A stretch of DNA of 64,000 nt from Sipunculus nudus (taxonomy: Eukaryota; Annelida; Sipuncula; Golfingiida; Sipunculidae), in contig CM049306.1 in NCBI GenBank assembly GCA_026874595.1, positions 101,321,142 through 101,385,141 on the forward strand. The letters are read 5' to 3'. Below the pieces are notes generated by a model. It ran no database searches. It saw nothing but the letters and a program-made list of their open reading frames with translations, and was not told the DNA's origin. The position numbers and the translations under genes are program-made. This document shows, piece by piece, positions 26,837-39,889 of this stretch. Each line of letters starts with the position of its first letter. Positions within the stretch are counted from its first letter, which is position 1.

Positions 26837-28335
26837 CAACACAGATAACCACTACCACCATGCACTGTGTGTACCAGGTTTATTCATTGCACAATCATGA
26901 GTTTGGCAGTCAACAGTGATGTGAAACAATACTTGTCTCAAATATTACATAAAATTTGAAGCAAACATAACGTTTGAATATGTGTAGTTGAGACTGTATG
27001 TGAGTAAACTTGAGCAATCTCAGTAAGCCTCGGATTTAAACGACTATATCTCATAACATCCGATTCGTTTTATCGGATAAGTGTTGTTTGAAAGGGTCTT
27101 GTAACATCTATATATGATACAATTAAGAGAGCCTGTACGTCATCACGTGACGTGTTACGTTATAACGGTACTCTGGCCATTAATCAATCAAAGAGTGTTT
27201 GTGAATATGTTGAACTTGCCTTTTTCCACTAACACATAAACCATTATGAAATCGGCGTGCTGGCTCAAAATAAACTCACGAGTTACATCTTAACGCCACA
27301 GGAGGACACTGCGGCACCTGGGTGGTGCTGGAATCATAGACGACAGTCTGAAAGGCGGCCGACGCAAGCCATCAAATATAATAAGAGACTGACAAATATT
27401 TTGAAAGGCCATGATGTATTATAAGAGCAGCTCCATTGTGAGGAAAATATATTAAATTATTAGCATTCATATCACTGAAGTTTAATGCAGGTTATATTAT
27501 CACGCCGGTCTTCCAAGCTGTCTGTCTGCATCGTGTATCTGTTTTCAGTCGTTCGGTCGGTCTCTCCCTCTCTTTATTCTCGTTTCTCTCGCTTTCAACC
27601 TCTCTGGTTACCTCTCCGTGTCTATTTCTTTGCGTGTGTCTGTGTATCTGTCTATCTGTCTCTCTTTCTAGCTCTTTTTACATGTTTTAGATAAAGCAAA
27701 AACGTATTAATATCAAGAGAATTGTGGCGGGGTAAATAATAATATAACAACAACCCTTCTTTAATATTTTACTTCTTGAAATCAAGCTGGATCCGGATAC
27801 CGTGCCAAGTTGTTTGTCTTCGTGTAAATTTACATGAAGTGCAGACATCCATTAGAATAAATAATGAATATTTGGACAGTTTGAATAATTAAACTCCAGG
27901 AGCTCTCAGAGGGATTCGTATAGTCTTAAGACTGCCTTATCTTTCCAGATATGAATAGGAATAACCTCAGGCAACTCTTCGCTTTTAAGATAAAACACAA
28001 ATACATGGGTCCGTTTTAATATAGTCACGCCTATTCTGCCGTAAAATCTTCCTAATGAGTCCAATAAAAATTATTATGAAATATCTTAAAATGTTTTGCG
28101 AGAAAATAACTAGTTTACACAAGTATACTCTTTTTGAAAAAAAAAACAAACAAAATCTGAGCCTTAGATTTCATTCTAACCCAATAATCTATATATAATA
28201 TCTAATAAAATAATGATACGAAAAAGACGTAAAATAAAAAAAAGATTTACACATTTACACAACCCTTCAAAATTTCGCCATAATGCAATATGAGACACTA
28301 ATATTTTCCACCGGACTGTTCCTATTAAAAGCCCT

Positions 28336-28337
<2 letters not shown>
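26837..28337. other. Anonymous sequence
   Basis: No gene is found. A pyrimidine-rich stretch lies at 27540-27680. The remainder is AT-rich and featureless. Confidence 0.5.

Positions 28338-28423
<86 letters not shown>
28338..28423. repeat. (TA)n(GA)n compound microsatellite
   Basis: About 55 bp of TA is followed by about 30 bp of GA. The overlapping open frames are low-complexity artefacts. Confidence 0.95.
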
Positions 28424-28426
<3 letters not shown>

Positions 28427-28457
28427 ATGAATTGCCATGCTGGTTCGTTGTACAAAG

Positions 28458-28536
28458 AAATGGAACATGAATACATGTGCACAGAAAAGTCGGTTCCCAT
28501 CGGCAGTGAACCGACTTTTCTGTGTATTCATGTTCC

Positions 28537-28540
<4 letters not shown>
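28458..28540. repeat. Near-perfect palindrome (hairpin)
   Basis: Arms 28458-28474 plus 28481-28496 pair without mismatch with 28524-28540 plus 28508-28523: 33 base pairs, with one 6-nt bulge (ATGTGC) and an 11-nt loop. The right arm runs straight into a (TA)n tract, and a (TA)n(GA)n tract lies 35 bp to the left. Confidence 0.93.

Positions 28541-28602
<62 letters not shown>
28541..28602. repeat. (TA)n microsatellite
   Basis: About 62 bp of pure TA directly follows the palindrome. Confidence 0.95.
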
Positions 28603-28605
<3 letters not shown>

Positions 28606-29760
28606 CGGGGTGACATAAATCTTACGGTTGGCTAAGCTTAAAATCACCTTTTCCCATGTGTTTCTTTTAGTGGTAGGCTGAAGTGAAACATTCGAGAGGG
28701 ACTGATCACTGCCTGACAAAAGTCGTCATCTGAGACTTTATGTCTCCTGGCATTAGGATATTTTTTAACACTTGGATTATAGTTTACTCAATCCGTAACA
28801 TTAAACTAACCCCTCGGGTTCTTTCAGGATCTAATTATTAATTATTATCTAATTATTATTCACTGGAAGTGTAAAAAGGCAGAGCATACAAATAGATTGC
28901 ACAGATGGACATTCCACTTTTATAAAGCCTTCGCTAGTATTATATGAAATTTCCGGTTAAATTCTTTCAAGATAACACATTATTATTTCCCTATGTATCG
29001 TTCCTCTATGTCCTTCTATATAATTAATAAGCGCTTGAGTTTCTGTTGATGTGAAAGATCCTATACCAGATGAAGGCGTATATATATAAAATATATTTTC
29101 TGACTTTACGAAAATCCACTGTATCAATGCTAGAAAGTCGTATTTTATTGCCTTTTACCATCAGTTACACAAAACCTTATATAAAAGTCAGTTTATATTA
29201 TCAGGGTATTTCATCAGGCACTTCGACGCTTATATAGAAGGGAATCTTCACCAAACCTTCCCAGAGATCGGAGTACATTAAATACAATGATAAATCGTCA
29301 GTACATCATTAAAGGAAAGGAGGCAAAAAGTTGTTGTGTACGAATACATTCAAAATTACATACAAAAAATGTATTCGATTTTCTTTGGTGCTAAATGGGC
29401 ACTGCTCATACCGATCAGTCATTGCGTATATCGAACAAAAATATGGACATGTCATAATTTTTACTTATACACCGATGGTCTCCGATTCATGGAACGAACT
29501 TTTAAGTACAGGCAAATCAGATTGGTTTGTCAGTCAGAATATGCCAAAAAAGGGTATCATATATCTAAAGTTGCTTAACAATTTAAAAGTTTTCCTTATG
29601 GTATTGTATATGTTATCCTTTGTTTCTTAGAAGGTCGAATATTCAATTGTTAACTATAATTCAATAGTTTATTTAATGTGATATATTAAGGAACTTAAGG
29701 AAACGAGAAACCATGCTACATAAATATACAAAAAATACATTAAAGGAAACGGATCGAAAG

Positions 29761-29797
<37 letters not shown>

Positions 29798-30179
29798 TTA
29801 GGTGTAACAAAACATGAAAACCTAAATGAATGACTCAGCATCTGACACGCTTGAACCATGACAAAACCCGGTACGACAAACTTGAAATCAATTATTAATT
29901 GTTTGGCTAAGTTATGTGCAGGCCCTGTTCATGCGTGCAGTGATCCCTCTTTGTTGCTGTACAATAAGCCTTTCATCAAACCCGCACTAGCTAAGCTTTG
30001 AAATGGCGAGCAACACGTAGAAATAGGACTCGGATCCCGGGGTTTATCTGGATTTTGCGGGCCTCAAAACCACGTTCTCTAATAAATGGCGGCCTAGGGA
30101 AATGCTTCCATTCCTTGGTGGCTGACGGGTTGGTGCAGGTTCTGGTTGTCAGATAAAAAGGTCAAAGTCAACAAAATAT
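28603..30179. other. Anonymous sequence with a (TA)n tract
   Basis: TA repeats lie at 29762-29794. The open frames at 29331-29630 have no recognised domain. Confidence 0.5.
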
Positions 30180-30733
30180 TGTATAAAGTGTAATAGTGGT
30201 AGTTGCAGGAGTTTCAGTAATGGTAGTAATAGCAATAATAGTAGTAGTAATAGTAGTTACAGTAATAGTATAGTAGAAGTAGCAGTATTAGTAAAAATAG
30301 CAGCAGTAGTAATAGTACAAGTAGTAGTGGCAGTAATAACAACTGCAGTTGTAGTAGTAGTGAAAGGTTAAAAACGAAAGAGTGGGGGGGGGGGGGTTTA
30401 TACTCTCATCTCAGTGACGTCACTCTCATCCGGTCATCATTACACTTTGCCTTCCTGGTCTTTTGGGACTGTTCATTCTTCTAGTGTACTCAGCTGCCCG
30501 AGGAGCATACAACCAAAGCAGCCACACACGGCGATAAAAGTTTTTTTTTCGTTCAACATGTGCCTGACGCCCATGCCTTTCCAGTATCCATTCACTCCTG
30601 GGCCGAGAGTGTGTGACCTTGCGGTAAAGATTTTGGGTAGGAGTCTCAGCGCGGAAAGCGGTCAGATCGGGACGCTCACCCACAACCGTGCGGTCACTAG
30701 TCAACATAGTGGTAAAAGTAGAAGAAGTAGTAA

Positions 30734-30779
<46 letters not shown>

Positions 30780-30950
30780 TTGAGGAGTAATAGGAGTATT
30801 TGAAGTAGAAGCATTTGTAGTATAGGTAGTAGTAGTAGAATTAGTAGTAATAGTATTAGTAGTAGTAGTAGTTATAGCAGTAGTAAAAGTAGTTATAGTA
30901 GTTGTAGTAGTAGGAGGAGCAGCAACAGCAGCAGTAGCAGCAGCAGAGAT
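30180..30950. repeat. (TAG/GTA)n trinucleotide-rich region
   Basis: Degenerate TAG/GTA triplets run at about 30190-30365, with a purer tract at about 30728-30780 and further degenerate triplets to about 30940. A G13 run lies at 30384-30396. The longest open frame of the window (217 codons, minus strand, threonine-rich) exists only because the triplet repeat has no stop in that frame. Confidence 0.9.
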
Positions 30951-32549
30951 GGTGGTATTGTGTGGGCGTGTATCGCTCCCAGGTAAGTCACTCAGAATTA
31001 TGAAAATATCAGTGAACAGTCTCTTATCAAAATAAATAAATTTGTTGGTCTCTCCCGGTAACCAGTCTAGCTTTGCCATGCCCTTATATTGGCCTCTTCC
31101 TCGATATAAAATTAATCTCCATCCTTGGCATCAGCTTGAATACATGGGAATCTTTTGACCATGTTTTATGTAACATAATTCTTGTTACGGCCACGAGTGT
31201 CCACAGAGATAAGGGATCGATTCCCATACATGCATAATGCTTTACGGCACTTAGTAACAGCTGACGTCCGTTTATGTAAAAAAAGAATACCTTTGTAGGT
31301 AAAGCCGTTCAATAACCATGCATGTGTTTTGAGTCAATATCCACTCCGCCAACCAAGTAGGCCTAGTCATAGCCAAGGCCCTGAGGGTGACGTTATATTG
31401 ACCTTATTTTCCTCAATGTAACAATTGCAATATATATATATCCCTATATATTTATGTATTATACGCTGATTTTTCACAATGTATACCGGAGCCGATGCAG
31501 GGACGTGCCGCATGAGGCTGTGGCAGCCAAGCTTTCATGCTATGCCAATGATAACATTTTTCTCTTTAACCCATACATTAAATATCTGTTAGTGAAGAGT
31601 ATGGTATTAAAGTAATTTTCAGAAAATGAAAAACAAGACACTTTTAGGTCGAATGCATTACTGTATCTTTCATTTACATGTACTATTTTAAGAATAGCGA
31701 GTCAAAGGATCATGGATTCGAAAAAAACGATTACTGATTTGTTTTGTTTGCATTGATTAAAAATGTTTTATCACCCATTTCCGTTTTCATGGTTTCTTTT
31801 GTTTTGACTTCTAGAACTTCTAGAATTATTTTCGGGGTAATCTAATATTTTCCTTGATTTCACTGATGAATGTCAGAGAGAGAGAGAAAAGAAGAGAGAG
31901 ATTTTCCCCTTTTTTCCGTAGACTGAACCGCGGAGCATCGCCCATCGATTTTAAATATTGAAGCCCCGACCTTCATCCGCGACAAAACAGTGCCGTAGGT
32001 CAAACTGATGTGACATGTAAACTCTTCCTGTCAACATAAAATGTTCCCACTGATCCCTGCTCATATATGTCACGAACAAAATTTTCTGCGATTGAGCACC
32101 TAGTAATAAACAAGGGTAACATCTGCTCGATGCCTTGAAGGAATTCATAAGAGTATCATACGCAATGGAGTGAGTTTTCTCTGGTTCGTGTGCACGATTT
32201 TAAGAATCGAAGGACATTTGCGTATTCTTCCCGGTGTGTAATACAGAATCAGGAAGATAAAGTAAAAATAGAAATAGAAAATTTTCATCATACAAAAACT
32301 ATTATTTACACGCTTCCAGTATTAAAATTTGCGGTTTCATTTTTCATCTACACATGAATACTAGTTCACGTGTCATGGATACTGCTTACTTATTTTTTTA
32401 TTGCAATGATAATTTCAATATGTTTCACATATAGGTGCTTCTTCGATCTTGGGTATGATACTATAATTTGTTTTTGCCTGCTTATAAATAAGGATAAATT
32501 AATTAAAGCTATTTTTTTATTTTTCACAAGCTTTAATTATCAGAATGCC
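30951..32549. other. Anonymous sequence
   Basis: No gene is recognised. A short GA-rich patch lies at 31875-31901. Confidence 0.5.
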
Positions 32550-32935
32550 TCGAGTCCAAGATAATCACATGACCAATACAAGTTTTCTGCTTCAGTCTTG
32601 AATTCGAAACTCAGATGAGGCGGTAAAAATTTTCACGGTCGGCCCACAACTAGGGTGAAGGTGCCGCAGGCTTAATGGGAAGGCCGTGCGCCACAGCCGT
32701 GTTTCATTCACCAACGAGTGCGCCTTTCGGGGTTACTCAGTGGAAAGACCGAAAAATGAGGACGATTACACACGTAGAACCCGCAGGTGCAAACTTCTAG
32801 GGCCTGGTTAGCACTATGACATAAAATGAGGGGAAGCCTGTGACGCTGCCCTGGAATGCAGTCCAAAATCGGAATAGAATTCTACTGATGTACATACTTA
32901 TAGTTAAGCTAGCAATAAAAAATGGAGGCGGTTTC
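32550..32935 (+). mobile_element. SINE, copy 1 (tRNA head decayed)
   Basis: A B-box-like GAATTCGAAACTC at 32600-32612 is followed by the family body: TTTTCACGGTCGG, GCAGGCTTAATGGGAAGGC, CGCCACAGCCGTGT, GATTACACAC and CCCGCAGGTGC. The 3' module follows (GAATTCTACTGATGTACATA, then GTTAAGC, then AATGGAGGCGGTT at 32921-32933). The order and spacing match the complete copy at 51761-52189. The A box is decayed and no target duplication was found. Confidence 0.75.
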
Positions 32936-33500
32936 CGCAATTAAGATTTTTTAGTCAGTATTGTCTGCCGATAGCAAGCCTTAATTAATAGTTCTGAGAA
33001 AAGGTTGCCGCCGGTCGAGAAAATTGTCGCACCTGCAAGCAAATAAGTGATCATAAGTTATATACCTGAACTAATTAGGTGACGGTTTTGACTGCAATCA
33101 CACCATGGAACCATCGGGACAGCCCTCTGGCAACATACGGATCTGTTTACAAATCCAATTTGTCCAGCTGACACCTTGCCGGCGTTACCAACACTGTTAA
33201 CAAAATTAGAACCATACCTGGTCATGTTAATAAAGCAAAAGAACACTTCCCATATAATAAAAAATGGAAAGGTGATCGGCATGCAGATTTTGTTTTAATT
33301 TTCATAAAGTAAAATTTTTCGTTATTATTTTTTTAAATTTATGCAGTTTGTTTATCATATTTATAAGGCCTTTCGTTTAGTATGAGTGTGTATGTACTTT
33401 CAGCGTCAAGAAAATCCTTTGCAATATCAGGATTTAATTTTGACAAATAGGATATAACTTGAATGGTGAATAACCATTACATGTTTATCTCCTCTTTCAG
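32936..33500. other. Anonymous sequence
   Basis: No feature is recognised, apart from the intron-like pyrimidine tract at the right end before the exon candidate at 33501. Confidence 0.45.
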
Positions 33501-33571
33501 AACACGAGCCCCCTTCAGAAGCTGTTATTGCTGCTTCACGAGCTGGTATTACTGCACTGATGCATCAAGCA
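33501..33571 (+). CDS. Candidate internal exon of an unknown gene
   Basis: A strong acceptor (TTTATCTCCTCTTTCAG) precedes 71 open bases. They end in CATCAAGCA before GTAAGA, a near-consensus donor. The translation is HEPPSEAVIAAS followed by RAGITALMHQA. It reads as an ordinary alanine-rich helix and contains no low-complexity sequence. The frame stays open 16 codons past the donor, so the exact end is open. The exon starts with the last two bases of a codon and ends on a codon boundary, so it cannot be spliced straight onto the 8508-8611 candidate in frame. The gene is not recognised. Confidence 0.35.
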
Positions 33572-34385
33572 GTAAGACATCTGTCTCAGCTGAATCTTAT
33601 ACCAATCTGGTCTTTGCTATGAAATTTTTGCAGCTGTCATATAAACATTACACTTTCCATTTCCCCACAGATAAACTATTGATATTGTTGCCTAGGATAG
33701 TTCTGTCGGTTTCTCCGTTTTGGCCGAAAGATGTTCTGGACTGCGCGGAGGATCGGTGATGCGGACAATTGTAATGGCCAGGGACACGTTCTTCATTCAA
33801 CGATAAACTTGGTTTTTCATGCTTATCCTCAACGTTTCATTTTCATCTTCGGGGATATGAAAAGTGCACTTTTTTGGTATAGGATGTCTATATGTTAAGA
33901 GATTTATTTTGAAGCGCCTAGCGAGCCACTGCAATTTAAAGTACATTCCTTCTAATCTTTACAGTAACCACTGTAATGCACACCCTTGCTAACTGAGTGC
34001 CCAAAATAAGGCCTGAATGTAAAGATTATAAACCACTAAAAATACCTGATCTAGAGATATATCAGAATGGGACATACGAAAAAAAGATCATTCACATAGG
34101 ACTGTTGACAAACAGGCTATGAAAAAATGACATCCACAAAGCACACAAGTCTCTGTTACCCTCTCCAATAGAGGGAGTTTTTTAATCTAAACTCCATCGT
34201 ATTATTAAAGCAGTCGATGGACTTGCGGATTCCTATGTTTTTATATCATAGGAATGTGTTCTCTTCTCTGGATGCACCGACAGAAGTCGGATTCTTGTGT
34301 AGGCTGTTTGTGTGGTACTCATGTACTGGCTCTTGACACTTGTGTCTTCCACGGCTTCTACGTTGGCTGGGAAAATGAAAAGATT
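33572..34385. other. Anonymous sequence
   Basis: No feature is recognised. Confidence 0.45.
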
Positions 34386-34765
34386 CCTGTTTAACGTTCA
34401 AATATTCATATAAGTTAGGTTTGCCGATGTCTATATCCTGTAAATGTTTTCAGTATATTTTGAAGGAATGTAAAGTAAAAAATACAATCTAACTGGATAA
34501 AAACGAACTGTCAATAAATGAGATTGTACTTTAACAATTCTAATTTCACAGAATTACATCTAAACTTCATGTACACTTGTTAAACGTTCGAATATTTAAA
34601 TATGTTAAGTTCGCCATTGTCTGTACCCTTTCCTGAACAAAATGTGTTATAAACATATTTTAAACGAATTGAAAATACAAAACGATCTAACTGGGAATAA
34701 ACGAACTCTCAACAAATGAGATTTTAACTTTAATAATTTTAATTTCATTGAAATACATTAAATTT
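34386..34765. repeat. Diverged tandem duplication, period about 190 bp
   Basis: GTTTAACGTTCAAATATTCA at 34389 and GTTAAACGTTCGAATATTTA at 34579 start two copies. They continue in parallel through AATACAATCTAACTGG / AATACAAAACGATCTAACTGG, AAACGAACT and AAATGAGATT. Divergence is substantial, so the duplication is old. Confidence 0.75.
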
Positions 34766-35734
34766 GTTCAAAACTCTCATCATGTGTGCACTAATCCAGA
34801 TATTTATATGGTTGTTGCAAAACTAAATGATTTGCAAACTCCTCCGTATACGATGAGATATCGAGGTAACTTTTGTTTAGCAGACAAAAACGTACTGGTC
34901 TATGATTATTTTGTCTCCATCGTTACCTAAACAGGTAATCTGGAACAGGTAATTCATGAGCTACTTCTGTACAACTACAGAAGCTCTGTAAGGAAAACTG
35001 AATGTATAACTCTAATAATAACAAAGTTTATACCAGTCCTCAGACAACATCGCACAGATGACGTGGGTCATTACGTAATCAGTAATGAGTTCTATGGTTA
35101 CGACTCTTTTGTATTGTTTGATGCTGAATACCTGGCGTGCGTCGTTTCGAACGTTCTTTGTGTGGTTAATATGATCCTTCAATGACAGAACACAATTAGA
35201 CAAGGAATATGTTCACTGTTTTCCTTAAATAAAGATGGTTTATGTTTACTAAAACGGGCATCATATAGCCTCTATGAGCGCACAGATTGTCACAAGACAT
35301 GCGTTTTATCAGACAAACATACTCTGTGCTTTGGTCATACGTTTATTTCATCTGTTTCAAAATGCTGATTTACATATTTCAATACACTTTCCTTGCTGGA
35401 AATGAAATTCCTTAATCTTTTACAAAGTATAAAAGTAACTTTTACAATGTATAACAACTTACAAATCAGCGTTTTACTTTATTCGTCATGTTATCTGAGA
35501 GCGGATATAAAGAGGGTTCGCTTTACAAAGTAAATATTGTCTTGCATATAAAACATACTGATTGTGAAGCGTCGTGTTTCATGTTCAGTGCAGCCTCAAT
35601 ATATATTCACCGTGAGACAGGTAACGGTAGCGGCAAATTGATTTTGGGTTTTATAATCAATAATGATAAAAGTAGATCATGAAGGTATCTCTATCTTTTA
35701 CTATCCGACAGCCCGTCTGACGGTATGTTAGTCT
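34766..35734. other. Anonymous sequence
   Basis: No feature is recognised. Confidence 0.5.
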
Positions 35735-36360
35735 ATACCAGCACATCGGTCCGACAGCCCATTGGTCTATGAGCACATCAGTCCGTCAGCACGTTGTTCT
35801 GCCAAACATCGGTCCGACAGCCCTTTGATCTGCCAGCACATTGGTCCGACAACACGTTGGTCTGCCGACACATTGGTCCGACAGCACGTTGGTCTGCCAT
35901 CACATCGGTCCGAAAACCCATTGATCTGACAGCACATCGGTCTGACGGCACGTTGGCCTACCAGCACATCGGTCCGACAGCACGTTGGTCTACTAGCAAA
36001 TCCGCCCGTCAGCACGTCGGTCTGCCAACACATCGGTCCGACAGCCCTTTGGTCTGCCAGCACATTGGTCCGGCAGCACGTTGATGTACCAGCACAACCC
36101 TCCGACAGCACAACAGTCTGACAGCACATCTGTCTGACAGCACGTTGGTCTGCCAACACATCGGTCCGACAGCACGTTGGTCTGTCAGCACATCCGTCCG
36201 ACGGCACATTGGTCTGCAAACACATCGGTCCGACAGCACGTTGGCTTACCAGCACAACCGTCCGACAACACAATGGTCTGTCAGCACATCGGTCCGACAG
36301 CACGTTGGTCTGCCAGCTCCTCTGTCTACCGGGACGTTTGTCTGCCAGAACATGGACCTA
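35735..36360. repeat. 16-bp minisatellite with 32-bp higher-order unit
   Basis: Two related 16-mers alternate: CAGCACATCGGTCCGA and CAGCACGTTGGTCTGC. This gives a 32-bp unit repeated about 19 times with scattered changes. Because 16 is not a multiple of three, the array cycles through all frames every 48 bp. The basic unit lacks stops, so long frames exist on both strands, including a 178-codon cysteine-rich one on the minus strand. They are not taken as genes. Confidence 0.92.
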
Positions 36361-38330
36361 CACAAGTCAGGGAATTATTTCAAACGGTTCTTGAAATAGT
36401 GCGACGAACGGATGCATTGACAAACAGACGGACTAGCTTAAAATCTCATTACTTTATATACAGGAAATCGCTGACATTAATTCTTTTGGGATGGAACCAA
36501 TGAACTGTCGAAGCAATGGGTTGTCGGACAAATAAACAGACTCGTCGGTCCTAGCTGGTATTACGGTTCTTTTGATTCTTTTACTTTTTTCAGCGCACAC
36601 CTTGTACACCACCATTATGTGACATCCGGAGTTGAATACGATCTACATAAAGTCAGGACAAGGACAAAACGTGGAAATCAATCTCGACTTTTTCGATATG
36701 GCCTACTTATGACAGATATGGCCTTCTTAAAATCGTGAAAGCAGACACATACACTGCATGCACTACAAATCAGGTATGTTTTTAAAACTCATTGCAAATA
36801 GCCCGTAATCTTAATACATGCATGGACTACGCAACGAATAACAAATTCCCACTGTAGCAAACATGTTTATAAACAAAGTATGGCAATAGTTGCAGCTGTA
36901 TGTCCATGACCAATGTCTCCATGCGGCCTGTCTTGGCAAACTAACCGATCATAGAACCCTTATAAGACTTCCATGCTTGCGTGCACAATTACAAATAAAA
37001 AAACCCTTTTAATTGTAGGGCTCGATTATTTACAGTGATAAGAGTGATTTGTAGTATGATTTATATCTGCTCGAGAATATCGCCGTAGTTTTCAATACAA
37101 CTTCTTCTGTCACTCAAACGCTTTTCATATTGAATTCTGTTTCAGGGACAAACTTCAGCCATGTGCATTTTAAGGTTGCCGAAGTATTGGCTAACTACAA
37201 TAAAGTCTCAGCAAACAGTTATCATTTCAGTATAACCTTTATTGTTCCATTTATGTTTCAATGTTGTTGTTGTTTCAGCCAGGTCTGTTAAAGAATGGAT
37301 TCAGACGATTCTTTCACCCATAATTAATGTCCTAATGTAATTTATCGCTTTTGAGTCCGATTTCATCATATTTATAAAGAAAAATAATGTCGGCTGGTGA
37401 AAACATTTAAGCAGTCAGGCAAGACATATATACGATTAAATAGCCGTATGGAGGCTTTGAATTAGATATGCTAGAAGTAAATGGTTTTCTGCACGAATTA
37501 CCGCAATATGTGATCAGCCGATACCTAATTATCTAGACTGACTTTCTTCAGTAAGTCTGCTTCGGTAATTGTCCAATTTACTCGGGAAATAAGGTCTAGG
37601 GCAGTGTCAGGCCTGCCTGCAATCTACCCTTCATCTATCGTCAAGGACACGTTAATTAGCGCTGGACACACACACGGACACACACACGGGCCATTGGATG
37701 AAGTCAGGATAAAATTCATATGACTTTTACATTGAGTTCACAATGAAGCACCTTAAATACGGACAATATTTCGATTACCAAACAGCCATCTTATGACAGT
37801 TGAATCACTTTAAAGAATTGAAAGGTAGAATGAGTATTTGACAGTTGTCAACAATGTGCATTTTCACGTTCTTATTCGATTCTGTATATTTATAAACTGA
37901 ATTTATAACTAACGGTTCTGGCTTTTGGTTTCTTCATAGCGCGATGCATTTAATTCCTGAAATGCAGAAAAATATGATATCATTCACATATATAAGGCTG
38001 CCTTCACCCATTTTATAATTAAACGTGCTTACCGCAAGCCACCTTTAATAAAGGATCTAATCAGTATAAAATCAGCTCTTATCAAAGCAGATTGAATTTA
38101 CTTGAAAAGCAATGTCTTCTCTTTGAAATAAAATGTTACCTGTCAAAATATTGTACTGAAACCATTGGATTCTTTCTATACAGGAGAGTTAAAACGGTGG
38201 ACAGGACGCCACAAAAAAATAGCGCGAACGCCATTAGCGTTTTCCGTTTTCTGTTCAGGCTTACAACCGGTGTATAACACGCTACGTTCATGTTTGGACC
38301 ACTCCTTTTTGGGGATTTTTCACGAATGCG
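36361..38330. other. Anonymous sequence
   Basis: No gene or element is recognised. A short CA-rich tract lies near 37668-37687. Confidence 0.5.
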
Positions 38331-38555
38331 CAAAATTGGGCCTCCGGCCACATGGTCTTGTTATAGTGAACAGACGTACGTGTTTACTCAAACGCAGAAC
38401 AATAACAAGTTGTTAAACAGTTGAAGGGGAAGAATTGAGACGGTGTGTTGAGCTGGTTTTGTTGGGAAGCTTGGGTGTAAGCATCACTGGACTGATAGTG
38501 TGAAAGAATAAGCATAACATTGCTCCTGATTATGTCCCTTTAAATATCCCTCTGC
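38331..38555 (-). repeat. Dispersed repeat, copy A
   Basis: Read on the minus strand this segment matches 52671-52895: GGGACATAATCAGGAGCAAT, TATTCTTTCACACTATCA, AACTGTTTAACAACTTGTTA, CTGCGTTTGAGTAAACAC and GGCCGGAGGCCC all recur in the same order. The frames overlapping it are probably noncoding. The family is unknown. Confidence 0.75.
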
Positions 38556-39889
38556 CAGGATCTGCTTTTCTGATTACCTGAACCTAATGTGATTTATTCT
38601 TTAACAGATTAAAAAAATATGTTACTGTAACATTCACGATATTCACATTTCCACATTTTAAATAATGATTTAAAACGTTTGTTGACAATGTTTTAACCGT
38701 GTATAGTGCAAGTGTATCATACTTCATCGCTGTTTCGTTTATAGTCACAAAACATGATTGGACAATTAATTCAGTTATTATGACGTCACATAAAGTGTAT
38801 GAATTGCTTAGAGCAATGCCAAGAATCGAGAGAGCCAGATATGGACCGTAATATTGACCGTACATAAACCAAAATATAAAAAAAAAACAATAAAAAGAAC
38901 CATAAATAACAAGTCACTGATGTTAAAGAAATATTTGACTAGCGTTTCTTCGTGAATGTGTTAGTACTTCATGATATTTCTTGTCACAAACAGTCACTTT
39001 TTATCTCTTCTTTATAAAAGGAGACATGAAAAGCTTTCCTCAGCTGTGCCGTGTTTAACGCGTTCTTGATGACTCTCTGTGAAAGTAGACATCCCGCGAG
39101 TGGGCAGATTTCAAAGAAGATTTATTTGGCCGTCTATTTGAGTTCAATTTAATCGGCACTTACGGATAACGTATTGATTGTGCTCCTAGCCAGTAGTTTT
39201 TGGTCACTCTCTGTGTAGGTAACAAATTGCTATACGGAATGCAGTTAGAAATTAAGGGTTTTTCCGGCTCCCACTTTCTATGTCATTCCTTGTAGGTATT
39301 CTTTCTTTCCAATCTGTATTTATTTATTTCAGAGGACTGGATAAAAGCTGGAGAGGATGTAAAGTTAATTTTATGGCTTAAAAGGTTTTTAAATGTTGGA
39401 TCACAAGGGTTATGTGAGGAACTGATGGCAGCCTGGCTTCGTTTATCAATAATCTACACGAAAAGTTCAGGTTGCAACTCTACTCGGTCTTGTAAAACAG
39501 CGTGGAATTCAAGGCAGAGAGATGAAATATTTTACTCATAATGAAAGTTTGCAGAATGTTTTGTTCTGTATATGTTTTCTGTAAGTTTCAGGCATAAAAG
39601 AATAACACTAGCCAGGCTGTTGTAATTAAATGTAACTAATACCTGCCTATCTAAATGTAAAAAGATATTGCCCGACTCGTGCATTTAAATAAAAACTCCA
39701 TTCTATTATCCATGCCTATTCTTTTCTGACAAAACAAAAACGTAACAAAGGCATCTAGCTGCAGAATAACACTTAAGCGTATAGATTTCATAAATAAAAA
39801 TTTAAAATAGTTGCGTTATTCAAAATTAACAAGGAATTAAAAATAAAATATGATAAAATATACTAATTATATCGCGACAATTCACCGAC
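38556..39889. other. Anonymous AT-rich sequence
   Basis: No feature is recognised. Confidence 0.5.

Noticed and set aside
30426-31079. 217-codon threonine-rich minus-strand ORF, the longest in the window
   Set aside because: Most of it is translated (TAG)n trinucleotide repeat, which lacks stops in that frame; the flanks show no domain.
31530-31580. Reverse-transcriptase-like motif (CYANDNIFLF, similar to YADD)
   Set aside because: One short match with no RT context upstream or downstream; likely chance.
35767-36303. 178-codon cysteine-rich minus-strand ORF
   Set aside because: It follows automatically from a stop-free 16-bp repeat; frames on the other strand are also open. Kept only as a finding to test.
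35735-36360. CRISPR-like regularly spaced repeats
   Set aside because: The units are contiguous 16-mers without unique spacers, and the host is a eukaryote; it is a minisatellite.
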